A stretch of 64,000 nucleotides of DNA from Streptomyces roseicoloratus (lineage in GTDB: Bacteria; Actinomycetota; Actinomycetes; Streptomycetales; Streptomycetaceae). Under the pieces are notes generated by a model. The model saw only the letters and a list, made by a program, of their open reading frames with translations, did not search any database and was not told where the DNA came from. The position numbers were made by a program, and so were the translations under genes. Positions 40,582 to 47,686 of the stretch are shown here, piece by piece; the stretch's first letter is position 1; every line of letters begins with the position of its first letter. The DNA is taken from NCBI RefSeq assembly GCF_004117935.1, contig NZ_SDOY01000159.1:58487-122486 (forward strand). The letters run 5' to 3'.

Positions 40582-41310
40582 ATGCGTTTTCTGTTCGTCG
40601 GCGACAGCATGACCATCGGACGCGCCGGCGACTTCACCTGGCGGTACCGGATGTGGCAGCACCTGGAGACCGTGCTGCCCGGGCCCGGCGGATACGAGAT
40701 CACCGGCCCGCGCACCGCGCTGTACGAGCCGGCCGACGACGCGGCCACCTCGCACGCCTACGCCGCCCCGGACTTCCCGGACGCCGCCCGCCGCCATCTG
40801 GCGGGCTGGGGCGAGGGCTGGCTGCACATGGCACCGCTCGTCGGCGCGGCGGTGCGGGAGACGCGGGCGGACGTGCTGCTGGTCTCGCTCGGCCTGATAG
40901 ACCTCGGCTTCTACACCAACAGCGACCAGACGGCCGAGAACGTCCGCGCCTTCCTGACCGCCGCCCGCGCCGCGAACCCGCACGTCCGCGCGGTCATGCT
41001 GCCGGTGATCCCCAATGTCCGCGCCGAGTACGACGCGCCCTTCGCCGCCGAGTGCGCCCGCTTCAACGAACTCCTCGCGAAGACGGTCGCCGACCTGGAC
41101 ACGGCCGCCTCACCGCTCCTCCTGGCGACGGTCCCGGAGTCGTACGACATCCACCAGGACACCTACGACGGCACCCACCCGGGTCCGACGGGCGAACACA
41201 AACTGGCCTCCGCCTTCGCCGACGCCATGCACCAGGCCTGGGGCCTGGGCGGTCCGTACCGGGCGCAGGACGTCGCCGTCACGGCAGACGAGGCGTGCCC
41301 GTCCACGTGA
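40582..41310 (+). CDS. SGNH/GDSL hydrolase
   Basis: A 242-residue esterase-like protein. The nucleophile block is MRFLFVGDSMTIGRAGDF (Ser in GDS), the block around VLLVSLGLIDLGF occupies the usual GxND position, although Asn is replaced, and the catalytic Asp/His pair is in DTYDGTHPGPTGEHK. No signal peptide is present, so it is probably cytoplasmic. ATG 40582 is preferred to upstream in-frame ATGs because homology begins at MRFLFVGD. The substrate is unknown. Confidence 0.87.
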   Translation: MRFLFVGDSMTIGRAGDFTWRYRMWQHLETVLPGPGGYEITGPRTALYEPADDAATSHAYAAPDFPDAARRHLAGWGEGWLHMAPLVGAAVRETRADVLLVSLGLIDLGFYTNSDQTAENVRAFLTAARAANPHVRAVMLPVIPNVRAEYDAPFAAECARFNELLAKTVADLDTAASPLLLATVPESYDIHQDTYDGTHPGPTGEHKLASAFADAMHQAWGLGGPYRAQDVAVTADEACPST

Positions 41311-41559
41311 TCGTGGCCCCCTCCACGGGTCGGTGCAGCGCCCCCACGAAGCCCGGGGGCGACCAGTGCACCGAGGAGGTGCGGGTGCCCTCTTCGGCAC
41401 CGACCTCGATCCGACCCAGACCCGGCTGGATCTCGTCCTCGACACCGCCGGGTTCCCCCGTGACCGACCCGGCGGAACCCGGCGCCCCAGCGACCCGGGA
41501 GGCGACCCAGCCCTCGGCCGGGCGCCCGCCCTGGGCGCCCTTCGCGTGCTCCTTCCGGA

Positions 41560-41675
41560 GCACCCCGCCGAGCAGACCGCCGGCCGGCGGCGACCACGGG
41601 ATGACGCCGACGCCGTACTCCTGGGCGGCCGGGATCACCTCCATCTCGGCGCGCCGCTCGTAGAGGCTCGGCCGG
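41560..41675 (-). pseudogene. C-terminal fragment of an aldo/keto reductase
   Basis: Minus-strand codons read SLYERRAEMEVIPAAQEYGV then GVIPWSPPAGGLLGGVLRKE, nearly identical to the corresponding part of the intact gene at 44338 (NLYERRAEMEVIPAAQDYGL then GVIPWSPLHGGLLGGVLKKE). Homology stops at both sides: leftward into unrelated sequence, rightward at the resolvase remnant. The matching N-terminal fragment in the same orientation is at 45397-45561. Confidence 0.82.
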
Positions 41676-41681
41676 TCGTTC

Positions 41682-42032
41682 ATCGACCTTGTGTCCATCG
41701 TCGATGGCCTGCGCGAGCGCGGCATAGGTTTCCGCGTGCTCGATGGTGCTCTCTCGTCCGTCGACACCACGTCGGCCGACGGACGCCTGTTCTTCCAGAT
41801 CATCGCGGCCACGGCGGAGTTCGAGCGATCGCTCATCAAGGACCGCACGCGGGCCGGGCTGGAAGCGGCCAAGGCGCAGGGCCGGACCGGCGGCCGGCCG
41901 GCCGTGGTGGACGAGGACGTGCTCACCGTGGCTCGTGCCAGGAAGGCCAAGGGGGAGAACGTCAGCGCCATCGCCAAGGCCCTCGGCGTCTCCCGAGCCA
42001 CGCTGTACCGACACCTGGGAGAGAACGCCTGA
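41682..42032 (+). pseudogene. Serine recombinase (resolvase/invertase) lacking the catalytic N-terminus
   Basis: About 115 residues of the C-terminal two-thirds of a Tn3-type resolvase: IVDGLRERGIGFRVLDGAL, DGRLFFQIIAATAEFERSLIKDRTRAGLEAAKAQGRTGGRP and the DNA-binding HTH VSAIAKALGVSRATLYRHLGENA. The first 60 or so residues, including the nucleophilic Ser, are absent; the sequence joins the reductase fragment just upstream. A GTG at 41691 could still produce 113 residues. It probably marks the edge of an integrated element. Confidence 0.83.
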
Positions 42033-42110
42033 GGCAGGCACACAGCAGTGCAGACAGGCCCTCGGCCCTACGTCGGGGGCCGTTGTCGTACATGGACGTA
42101 CAACAACGCC

Positions 42111-42332
42111 TTACTCAGCCCGCACCACCATGGCGAACGACGTACAGATCCGCCGGAAGCCGCGATGGTTGCTCAGGCCGGTGTGACTCATGCACTCGAC
42201 GTCGACCGCCGCACTGTCCGTCGATGGCTCCGCCTTCCACTTGCAGTGCAGGCACTCCGCTTCGAAGGTCACGTCCGTGTCCGGATGCTGCGCGATCCGG
42301 TGTGTCACGAACCGCAGGACCGCGCGTGACAT
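42111..42332 (-). CDS. DUF7848-type small Cys protein
   Basis: A 73-residue protein: MSRAVLRFVTHRIAQHPDTD, then FEAECLHCKWKAEP (CxxC), VDVECMSHTGLSNHRGFRR. This matches a small family often found near XRE/DUF397-type regulators in Streptomyces. ATG 42332 overlaps the stop of the preceding gene. Possibly a zinc-binding accessory protein; function unknown. Confidence 0.75.
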   Translation of the reverse strand: MSRAVLRFVTHRIAQHPDTDVTFEAECLHCKWKAEPSTDSAAVDVECMSHTGLSNHRGFRRICTSFAMVVRAE

Positions 42333-42535
42333 CACTCGGCCCCGTGGTCTTCCCGGAGGTGCGTGCGGAGCACGACGTTCGTGTCCGTCGCCTTCGAGTA
42401 GTCGCCGACCGATCGGGCGTTGGCTCGGGTCACGGCGACGCCGAGGCACTGCCGACAGCCTGCGACGGGGTTCGGATCTCCCTCCGGAAGGGTCAGGTTC
42501 ACCGGCCCTGCCATCGTCGTCTTGGGTGTGCTCAT
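42332..42535 (-). CDS. Small unknown protein with CxxC
   Basis: A 67-residue protein with CRQCLG and a conserved-looking tail VLRTHLREDHGAE. It is coupled by a TGATG overlap to the DUF7848-type gene and lies 89 bp downstream of the XRE regulator in the same direction. It resembles small proteins that accompany DUF5753 XRE regulators in Streptomyces; I cannot name a function. Confidence 0.68.
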   Translation of the reverse strand: MSTPKTTMAGPVNLTLPEGDPNPVAGCRQCLGVAVTRANARSVGDYSKATDTNVVLRTHLREDHGAE

Positions 42536-42623
42536 CCGTGCGACCTCCCGACTGTTCGCCTGCCGAAGGATGATCCCCCGGGGTGCGCACGGGATGGCGC
42601 TTCAGTCGCGTAGTCGACTGAAG

Positions 42624-43457
42624 TCATGCACGGCAAGCGGCGGACCACTCGGCGAGCCGTGCCCGGAGGTCTTCGCCGAAGAGTGCGTGTTCCTCGTACC
42701 CGGCGAACTCCTTCAGGTACGCCTGAACATCTCGGCCGTCGCGGAGTACGAGACTTCCCGCCGTCGTCTCGATGGTGACCAACGCGGCGTCGTAGACGGT
42801 GAACGTACTCAGAGGAGTTCGAGGCGTCGGTGCCCCAACAGGGATCACCCCGATCTGAACGTTCGGAAGGTAGGACAGGGACGCCAGCCGATCCATCTGC
42901 TCGGCCAGTGCCAGCGGGGAGACGACCGGCCAGCGAACCGCCTGCTCGGTCAGAACGAACGTGAACCGCTTCGAGGCGTCGTAGAGGACGGCTTGCCGTC
43001 CCAGTTTCCCCGCCACTGCCTTGCTCGTGTCGGCCGTCGAGTGGGCCAGGCTCGCCCGTACGTACTCCGGTGTCGCGAGCAGGCCGGTGACCATCGAGAG
43101 CAGGAAGTAGCGCATATGGGTAGAGGACGCTTCGAGCGACTTCAGCTCGGCCTGTCTCGTGCCGAGGCCCTTGCGCCGCAGCTCTCGGACGTTCCGCCAC
43201 TCGGTGTTCGCCATCCTGGCGAGGGCGGAGACCTCGGCGACCAGTTCCGGCGGAGCGTCCAGCGCTCGCAAGATCTGCTCGACGTCGACCAGGGACGGCC
43301 GTGTCCGGCCGTTCTCGATGCGAGACACCTTCGACTGGGACATGTTGCAGCGCGCTGCGAGCCGGTCCCCCGAGAGGCCGGCTCGCTTGCGCAAGTCCCG
43401 AAGCAGTGAGGCGAGTTCGATACCGGAGTCGCCAAGCTGCTCAGCTTCGAACGTCAC
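42624..43457 (-). CDS. XRE-family regulator with DUF5753 domain
   Basis: A 277-residue protein. The N-terminal HTH is ELASLLRDLRKRAGLSGDRLAARCNMSQSKVSRIENGRTRPSL, and the rest has the DUF5753 pattern (YFLLSMVTGLLATPEYVRASL, LTEQAVRWPVVSPLALAEQMDRLASLSYLPNVQIGVIPVG). Such proteins (WhiJ-like) work with a small DUF397 or DUF6879 partner in development or antibiotic control. GTG 43457 overlaps the DUF6879 stop (GTGA). Confidence 0.92.
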   Translation of the reverse strand: MTFEAEQLGDSGIELASLLRDLRKRAGLSGDRLAARCNMSQSKVSRIENGRTRPSLVDVEQILRALDAPPELVAEVSALARMANTEWRNVRELRRKGLGTRQAELKSLEASSTHMRYFLLSMVTGLLATPEYVRASLAHSTADTSKAVAGKLGRQAVLYDASKRFTFVLTEQAVRWPVVSPLALAEQMDRLASLSYLPNVQIGVIPVGAPTPRTPLSTFTVYDAALVTIETTAGSLVLRDGRDVQAYLKEFAGYEEHALFGEDLRARLAEWSAACRA

Positions 43458-43978
43458 TCCGTCACGCGCTCCGCGTACTCCAGGAAGGGAACCGACTCGG
43501 CAACGGCGATGCGCTGCCACTCGATGAACGGCGCGAGGTCACCCTCGTACAGCTCCCGACTGATCTGCGTGCCGTCGCCCGCGTAGTGCATCAGGACGAC
43601 GGTCGAGCGGTCGAACATCCAGAAGTCCTCGACGTCCGGCAACGGGTTGTCCCGCTCGGTCACGTCAAGGATGCGGACGTCCTCCCCGGCGAGCACGTGC
43701 GGGGCGTAGTACCGCGAGAACTCGAAACGCAGGTACTCGGAGAGCGGTCGAGTCAGGACGTGCACGCGCCCCTTGCTCCTGCCCTCCCCTCGCAGCCGCT
43801 TCAGGTCTTCCGTGTACGCGGACGAGTAGGCGTGCGGGTCGACGCGCCTGCCCGCCCGGAAGGCTTCGAGCTCTTCCGCCTCCTGCGGTACGAGGTACTG
43901 GGGCAGGGTCTCCAGCCGCCACGCTTCCGACCGGAAGCCCCGGAGCATCGCCCGCCACTCGTCACCATCCAAGAGCAC
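43454..43978 (-). CDS. DUF6879 family protein
   Basis: A 174-residue protein with RSEAWRLETLPQYLVPQEAEELEAF, YAPHVLAGEDVRILDVTE and DFWMFDRSTVVLMHYAGDG, blocks I recognise from DUF6879 proteins encoded beside XRE regulators in actinobacteria. GTG 43978 follows GGGAGG. It overlaps the upstream small gene by 17 bp and the XRE gene by four. Probable function: partner or antagonist of the regulator. Confidence 0.87.
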   Translation of the reverse strand: MLLDGDEWRAMLRGFRSEAWRLETLPQYLVPQEAEELEAFRAGRRVDPHAYSSAYTEDLKRLRGEGRSKGRVHVLTRPLSEYLRFEFSRYYAPHVLAGEDVRILDVTERDNPLPDVEDFWMFDRSTVVLMHYAGDGTQISRELYEGDLAPFIEWQRIAVAESVPFLEYAERVTE

Positions 43979-44168
43979 GAACGGCCTCCCGGAGAACGCT
44001 CTCGGGGATCTCCACGAGCCCTTCCCCCTGCGGGAGAGTAAAGGCGTCGGACACGTCGCCCTGAACCACGATGGAGCCGGAAGCGGTGCGGTAGACGTTC
44101 GGGCAGTCGTCCTCTCCACACGTGCCGTTGCCGTTGCCGGTGAGCCGAGTCAGTTCTTCGCGTGCCAT
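43962..44168 (-). CDS. Small acidic Cys-containing protein heading the XRE/DUF6879 operon
   Basis: A 68-residue protein: MAREELTRLTGNGNGTCGEDDCPNVYRTASGSIVVQGDVSDAF and a C-terminal amphipathic helix IPESVLREAVRALGW. It is the first gene of the coupled set. Similar small proteins precede DUF6879 genes elsewhere in Streptomyces. Upstream (44256-44280) is an inverted ATGCG/CGCAT pair that may be the operon operator. Confidence 0.78.
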   Translation of the reverse strand: MAREELTRLTGNGNGTCGEDDCPNVYRTASGSIVVQGDVSDAFTLPQGEGLVEIPESVLREAVRALGW

Positions 44169-44337
44169 GCGGAACTCCCTTGACCTGTCGGCCCGGTCGG
44201 GCCGCCCGAGACGACCGTACGGGGGCCGCTCGCAGCCGTCCATGCACGGACGTGACTCATGCGCGTTGTCGCATAAATGGGCGGCTGAGTGGTCGGCCCT
44301 TGCTTGGAGTGGGCTCGAAGCAGTTGGCTTGTGCCTC

Positions 44338-45327
44338 ATGAAGTACACGCAGCTCGGACGCACCGGACTCAAGGTCAGCCGCCTCGTCCTCGGGACGATG
44401 AACTTCGGCCCGCAGACAGACGAACCGACAAGCCACGGCATCCTGGATGCCGCGCTCGACGCAGGTCTGAACTTCGTGGACACGGCCAACGTGTATGGGT
44501 GGGGTGAGAACAAGGGCCGCACCGAGGAGATCATCGGGACGTGGTTCGCCCAGGGCGGTGGCCGGCGGGAGAAGACGGTCCTCGCCACGAAGGTCTACGG
44601 CTCCATGTCACGTGAGGGCGAGACCTGGCCCAACGAGGACCGGCTGTCGGCCTTGAACATCCGGCGGGCCGTCGACGCCAGCCTCAAGCGGCTCGGTACC
44701 GACTACATCGATCTGTACCAGTTCCACCACGTCGACCGTGCCACTCCCTTCGAGGAGGTCTGGCAGGCCGTCGACGTGCTGATCCAGCAGGGGAAGATCC
44801 TGTACGCGGGCTCCTCGAACTTCCCCGGGTACAAGATCGCCCAGGCCAACGAGGCCGCCGCCCGGCGCGGCATGGTCGGCCTGGTCAGTGAGCAGTGCCT
44901 GTACAACCTCTACGAGCGGCGCGCGGAGATGGAGGTGATCCCGGCCGCACAGGACTACGGCCTCGGGGTCATCCCCTGGTCCCCGCTGCACGGCGGCCTG
45001 CTCGGCGGCGTCCTGAAGAAGGAGGCCGGGGGTAAGCGGCGTACGGAGGGCCGCGCGGCGGAAACGCTCGCCGACCCGACCGTGCGGGCGAAGTTCCAGG
45101 CGTACGAGGACCTGCTCGACAAGCACGGCCTGGAGCCCGGCGAAGTCGGGCTGGCATGGCTGCTGACCCGGCCCGGCGTCACCGGCCCGATCGTCGGCCC
45201 GCGCACGGTGGAGCAGCTGGAGAGCGCGTTGCGCGCCCTGGAGCTGGAGCTGAGTGACGAACTTCTGACTGGTCTGGACGAGATCTTCCCCGGCCCGGGG
45301 CCGTCGCCGGAAGCCTTTGCCTGGTGA
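44338..45327 (+). CDS. Aldo/keto reductase (intact copy)
   Basis: A 329-residue NADPH-dependent aldo/keto reductase with MKYTQLGRTGLKVSRLVLG at the N-terminus, Asp/Tyr in FVDTANVYGWGEN, Lys in LATKVYG and His in LYQFHHVD, the complete catalytic tetrad. The C-terminal cofactor region is GPIVGPRTVEQLESAL. Sequence from about 40 bp upstream of the start through codon 50 is closely repeated in inverted orientation at 45397-45605. It lies inside the segment that splits a second reductase. Confidence 0.94.
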   Translation: MKYTQLGRTGLKVSRLVLGTMNFGPQTDEPTSHGILDAALDAGLNFVDTANVYGWGENKGRTEEIIGTWFAQGGGRREKTVLATKVYGSMSREGETWPNEDRLSALNIRRAVDASLKRLGTDYIDLYQFHHVDRATPFEEVWQAVDVLIQQGKILYAGSSNFPGYKIAQANEAAARRGMVGLVSEQCLYNLYERRAEMEVIPAAQDYGLGVIPWSPLHGGLLGGVLKKEAGGKRRTEGRAAETLADPTVRAKFQAYEDLLDKHGLEPGEVGLAWLLTRPGVTGPIVGPRTVEQLESALRALELELSDELLTGLDEIFPGPGPSPEAFAW

Positions 45328-45347
45328 TCGAGTAGCGGCCGGAAGCA

Positions 45348-45380
45348 CGGCCGTCGCCCGCTCCGATGGGGCGGCGGCCG
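45348..45380. terminator. Hairpin terminator after the aldo/keto reductase
   Basis: CGGCCGTCGCCC and GGGCGGCGGCCG pair with one mismatch, 21 bp after the stop. Confidence 0.7.
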
Positions 45381-45396
45381 CAGTGTCACACAGGCG

Positions 45397-45561
45397 TCAG
45401 AATGCCCGCTTCGCGGTGTCGAAGAAGTTGAGGCCCGCGTCGAGTGCGGCGTCCATGATCGCGTGACTGGTGGGTTCGTCCGTCTGCGGACCGAAGTTCA
45501 TGGTCCCGAGGACGAGCCGGCTGACCTTGAGTCCCGTGCGTCCGAGCTGCGTGTACTCCAT
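45397..45561 (-). pseudogene. N-terminal fragment of an aldo/keto reductase
   Basis: ATG 45561 opens a 54-codon frame reading MEYTQLGRTGLKVSRLVLG, then TMNFGPQTDEPTSHAIMDA and ALDAGLNFFDTAKRAF before a stop. The first 50 residues nearly match the intact reductase, and the 40 bp upstream match its leader too. The rest of the gene is missing; a C-terminal piece in the same orientation lies at 41560-41675. Confidence 0.88.
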
Positions 45562-45638
45562 GGGGATCAAGCCAACTGCCTGGAGTCCACTCGAAGCAAG
45601 GGGTGACGGTAAGGGGCGGTTCGAGCGGGGCGGCGCGG

Positions 45639-45731
45639 CTACTGGCCGCCGACCATCGTCGTCACCGCGATGATCGCGAACATCAGGACGAGCACGCCGG
45701 CCATGATCCGGTTACGGGTTTTCGGGTCCAC
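45639..45731 (-). CDS. 30-residue single-pass membrane microprotein
   Basis: GTG 45731 encodes DPKTRNRIMAGVLVLMFAII then AVTTMVGGQ: a short basic head and one membrane helix. I believe similar 29-30-residue proteins are conserved in Streptomyces, but this could not be checked here. It starts ten bases after the thpR stop, so it is probably co-transcribed. Function unknown. Confidence 0.62.
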   Translation of the reverse strand: MDPKTRNRIMAGVLVLMFAIIAVTTMVGGQ

Positions 45732-45740
45732 CCTTCGAGG

Positions 45741-46325
45741 TTAACCCCCCGCACCGGCCCCTCCGCCCAGCGGCCACGTGGCGATCGTCTCGTAGCGGGG
45801 CTGCCTGCCCGGCGGGCCGCCGCCGGGGAGGTGGCTGCGGATCAGGGTGAGGTCCGCGACCTGCCAGCGGGTGCCCTCGAAGGGGGTGAGGGCGGTGACG
45901 AACGGGCGGAGGTCCACGGCGTCGGTGCGGGAGCGGGCCACGGTGAGGTGCGCCTGGTAGCGGCGGTGCTCGTCCATCGCGACGCCGGCCCGGCGGGCGG
46001 CGGCGTCCGCGCGCTCGGCGAGCAGCCGCATCTCGTCCAGGCCGCCCGCCGCGCCGGTCCACAGCACCCCGCGGCCGAAGTGTCCGCCGCCGTGCAGGCG
46101 CAGCGGGAAGGGCGCGGTGCGGTGGGCGGCGCGGCCGAGCCGGGCGTGCAGGTCGGGCAGCAGGGTCTCGTCGACCTCGCCCATGAAGGCGAGCGTGAAG
46201 TGCCAGCCGGGCCGTGCGGTCCAGCGGAGCCGGTCGGCTCCCGGCAGGTGCGCGAGCCGGTCGACCTCGCGCCCCAGCTCGTCGAGCTGCGCGGACGGCG
46301 GCAGGACGGCAGCGAAAAGCCTCAT
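45741..46325 (-). CDS. thpR: RNA 2',3'-cyclic phosphodiesterase (2'-5' RNA ligase family)
   Basis: A 194-residue 2H-phosphoesterase. The two HxT motifs are WHFTLAFMG and YQAHLTVARSR, and MRLFAAVLPP is the usual N-terminus. The family hydrolyses 2',3'-cyclic phosphates of RNA ends. The gene diverges from the GNAT gene over only 33 bp. The extended GGGAGAGG tail is unremarkable. Confidence 0.92.
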   Translation of the reverse strand: MRLFAAVLPPSAQLDELGREVDRLAHLPGADRLRWTARPGWHFTLAFMGEVDETLLPDLHARLGRAAHRTAPFPLRLHGGGHFGRGVLWTGAAGGLDEMRLLAERADAAARRAGVAMDEHRRYQAHLTVARSRTDAVDLRPFVTALTPFEGTRWQVADLTLIRSHLPGGGPPGRQPRYETIATWPLGGGAGAGG

Positions 46326-46358
46326 GGGTCGAGTCTGGCAAAGACTAGGCTCGGCCGG

Positions 46359-46871
46359 ATGGATACCGGCATCAAGATCAGGAAGGGCGGGCCGGAGGAC
46401 GTTCCCGCCATGCTCGCGATATTCGACAGCGCGGTCGCCTGGCTCAACGAGCGGGGCATCACGGCCCAGTGGGGCACCGAGTCGTTCAGCTCGCGTCCGA
46501 AGACGGTGGAGGCGATCGAGCGGCTGGTGTCCGAGGGCGCCCCGTGGATCGCCGAGGTCGACGGTTTCCCCGCCGGCACGCTCACCCTCACCCCGCACCC
46601 GGGCCAGTACGTGGCGCCGGCCGGCGAGCCCGAGCTGTACGTGCGCTACCTCGCCACCCACGGCCGCTTCCACGGCCACGGCGTCGGCTCGGCCCTCCTC
46701 GCCCACGCGGTCGACGAGACCCGCCGCGCGGGCGTCTCCCTGCTGCGGGTCGACTGCTTCGCCGGCAGCGAGGGCCGGCTGGTGGCGTACTACGAGCGCC
46801 AGGGCTTCACCCGCACCGAGGAGTTCACGGTGAACGACTGGCCGGGGCAGGTGCTGGAGCAGCGGGTCTGA
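46359..46871 (+). CDS. GNAT-family N-acetyltransferase
   Basis: A 170-residue acetyltransferase. The acetyl-CoA loop is RFHGHGVGSALLAHAVDETR (motif A, with GHGVGS in place of the Q/RxxGxG/A), followed by LLRVDCFAGSEGRLVAYYERQGFTRTEEF (motif B). It starts at ATG 46359 with no strong ribosome site, 33 bp from divergent thpR. The substrate cannot be inferred. A terminator at 46898-46927 follows. Confidence 0.9.
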   Translation: MDTGIKIRKGGPEDVPAMLAIFDSAVAWLNERGITAQWGTESFSSRPKTVEAIERLVSEGAPWIAEVDGFPAGTLTLTPHPGQYVAPAGEPELYVRYLATHGRFHGHGVGSALLAHAVDETRRAGVSLLRVDCFAGSEGRLVAYYERQGFTRTEEFTVNDWPGQVLEQRV

Positions 46872-46897
46872 GCCCACTGCTCCTCGTGCCGTCCGAT

Positions 46898-46927
46898 CGC
46901 GCGAGGCCCGTGGCCGGGCCTCGCGCG
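46898..46927. terminator. Hairpin terminator between GNAT and lamin-tail genes
   Basis: CGCGCGAGGCCCG pairs perfectly with CGGGCCTCGCGCG around a TGGC loop, between two convergent genes. Confidence 0.88.
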
Positions 46928-46966
46928 CGGTCCCGTGCGGTGCCGGGTGCCGCGGTGCCGCGGTGC

Positions 46967-47467
46967 TCAGCCGTGGTACGTGATGTAGCCGTTCCCGTCG
47001 CGGTCGTTGGCGCTCTTGGTGTAGGCGTGCGTGTCCGCGTAGGCGCCGCCCGGCTTGATCAGCTTGATGGTGTCGCGGTCGTTGTTCCAGAGGAAGTTGC
47101 AGTTGTTGCGGTAGGCGACGTTCTTGGCGTCGGACTCGGTGCCGTAGTTGCCGCGCAGCTGCACGTAGTCGCCGGGCTGCAGGTAGTGGTTGTTGCGGAA
47201 CGTGTACGCGTTGCCGACCGCGTCCTTCACCACGTAGCCCTTGAGGTTCACCGTGGTGGTGCGGGAGTAGTTCTTGATCGTGACGAACTCGGCGGCGGTG
47301 TTGCCACCGGAGCACCGGTTCGAGTCCCGGCCGGGGGCGTCGTACTGGACGCCCTTGATCTTCAGGGCCGAGGAGTACTCGGCGGCCTGGGCAGTCGGTG
47401 CGGTGGTGAGGGCGGCCAGGGTGCCGGCGGCGAGGGCGACGGCTATGGCGGCGGAGCGCATGCGCAA
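46967..47467 (-). CDS. Secreted lamin-tail-domain protein
   Basis: A 166-residue exported protein. The signal peptide MRSAAIAVALAAGTLAALTTAPTAQA is followed by a single lamin-tail (LTD) beta-sandwich: EFVTIKNYSRTTTVNLKGYVVKD, YTFRNNHYLQPGDYVQLRG and NNDRDTIKLIKPGG. TTG 47467 has AGGAGG at six-base spacing and is preferred; ATG 47461 adds nothing to the fold. Two cysteines (NRCSGGN, NNCNF) probably form a disulfide. Function unknown, likely cell-surface or extracellular binding. Confidence 0.88.
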   Translation of the reverse strand: MRMRSAAIAVALAAGTLAALTTAPTAQAAEYSSALKIKGVQYDAPGRDSNRCSGGNTAAEFVTIKNYSRTTTVNLKGYVVKDAVGNAYTFRNNHYLQPGDYVQLRGNYGTESDAKNVAYRNNCNFLWNNDRDTIKLIKPGGAYADTHAYTKSANDRDGNGYITYHG

Positions 47468-47603
47468 GTGAAACCTCCTGTGACTGTGGGCACTTGAGCG
47501 GCACTCAACGTACACACGATCTTCACCCCGCCGCCCCGCAAACGCCTGAATCGGGACAGTCGGCAGTCGCTCTCCCCCTCGCCCCGCGCCGCTGTACGGC
47601 GAG

Positions 47604-47634
47604 GGGGCCGGGTCCCGTGACAGGACCCGGCCCC
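47604..47634. terminator. Hairpin terminator of the MFS gene
   Basis: GGGGCCGGGTCC and GGACCCGGCCCC pair perfectly, about 50-80 bp after the minus-strand stop at 47687. Confidence 0.85.
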
Positions 47635-47686
47635 TTCTCCGTACGGGCGACGCCCGCACCGACCCCTACGCGAAGGCGCGCTCCGC

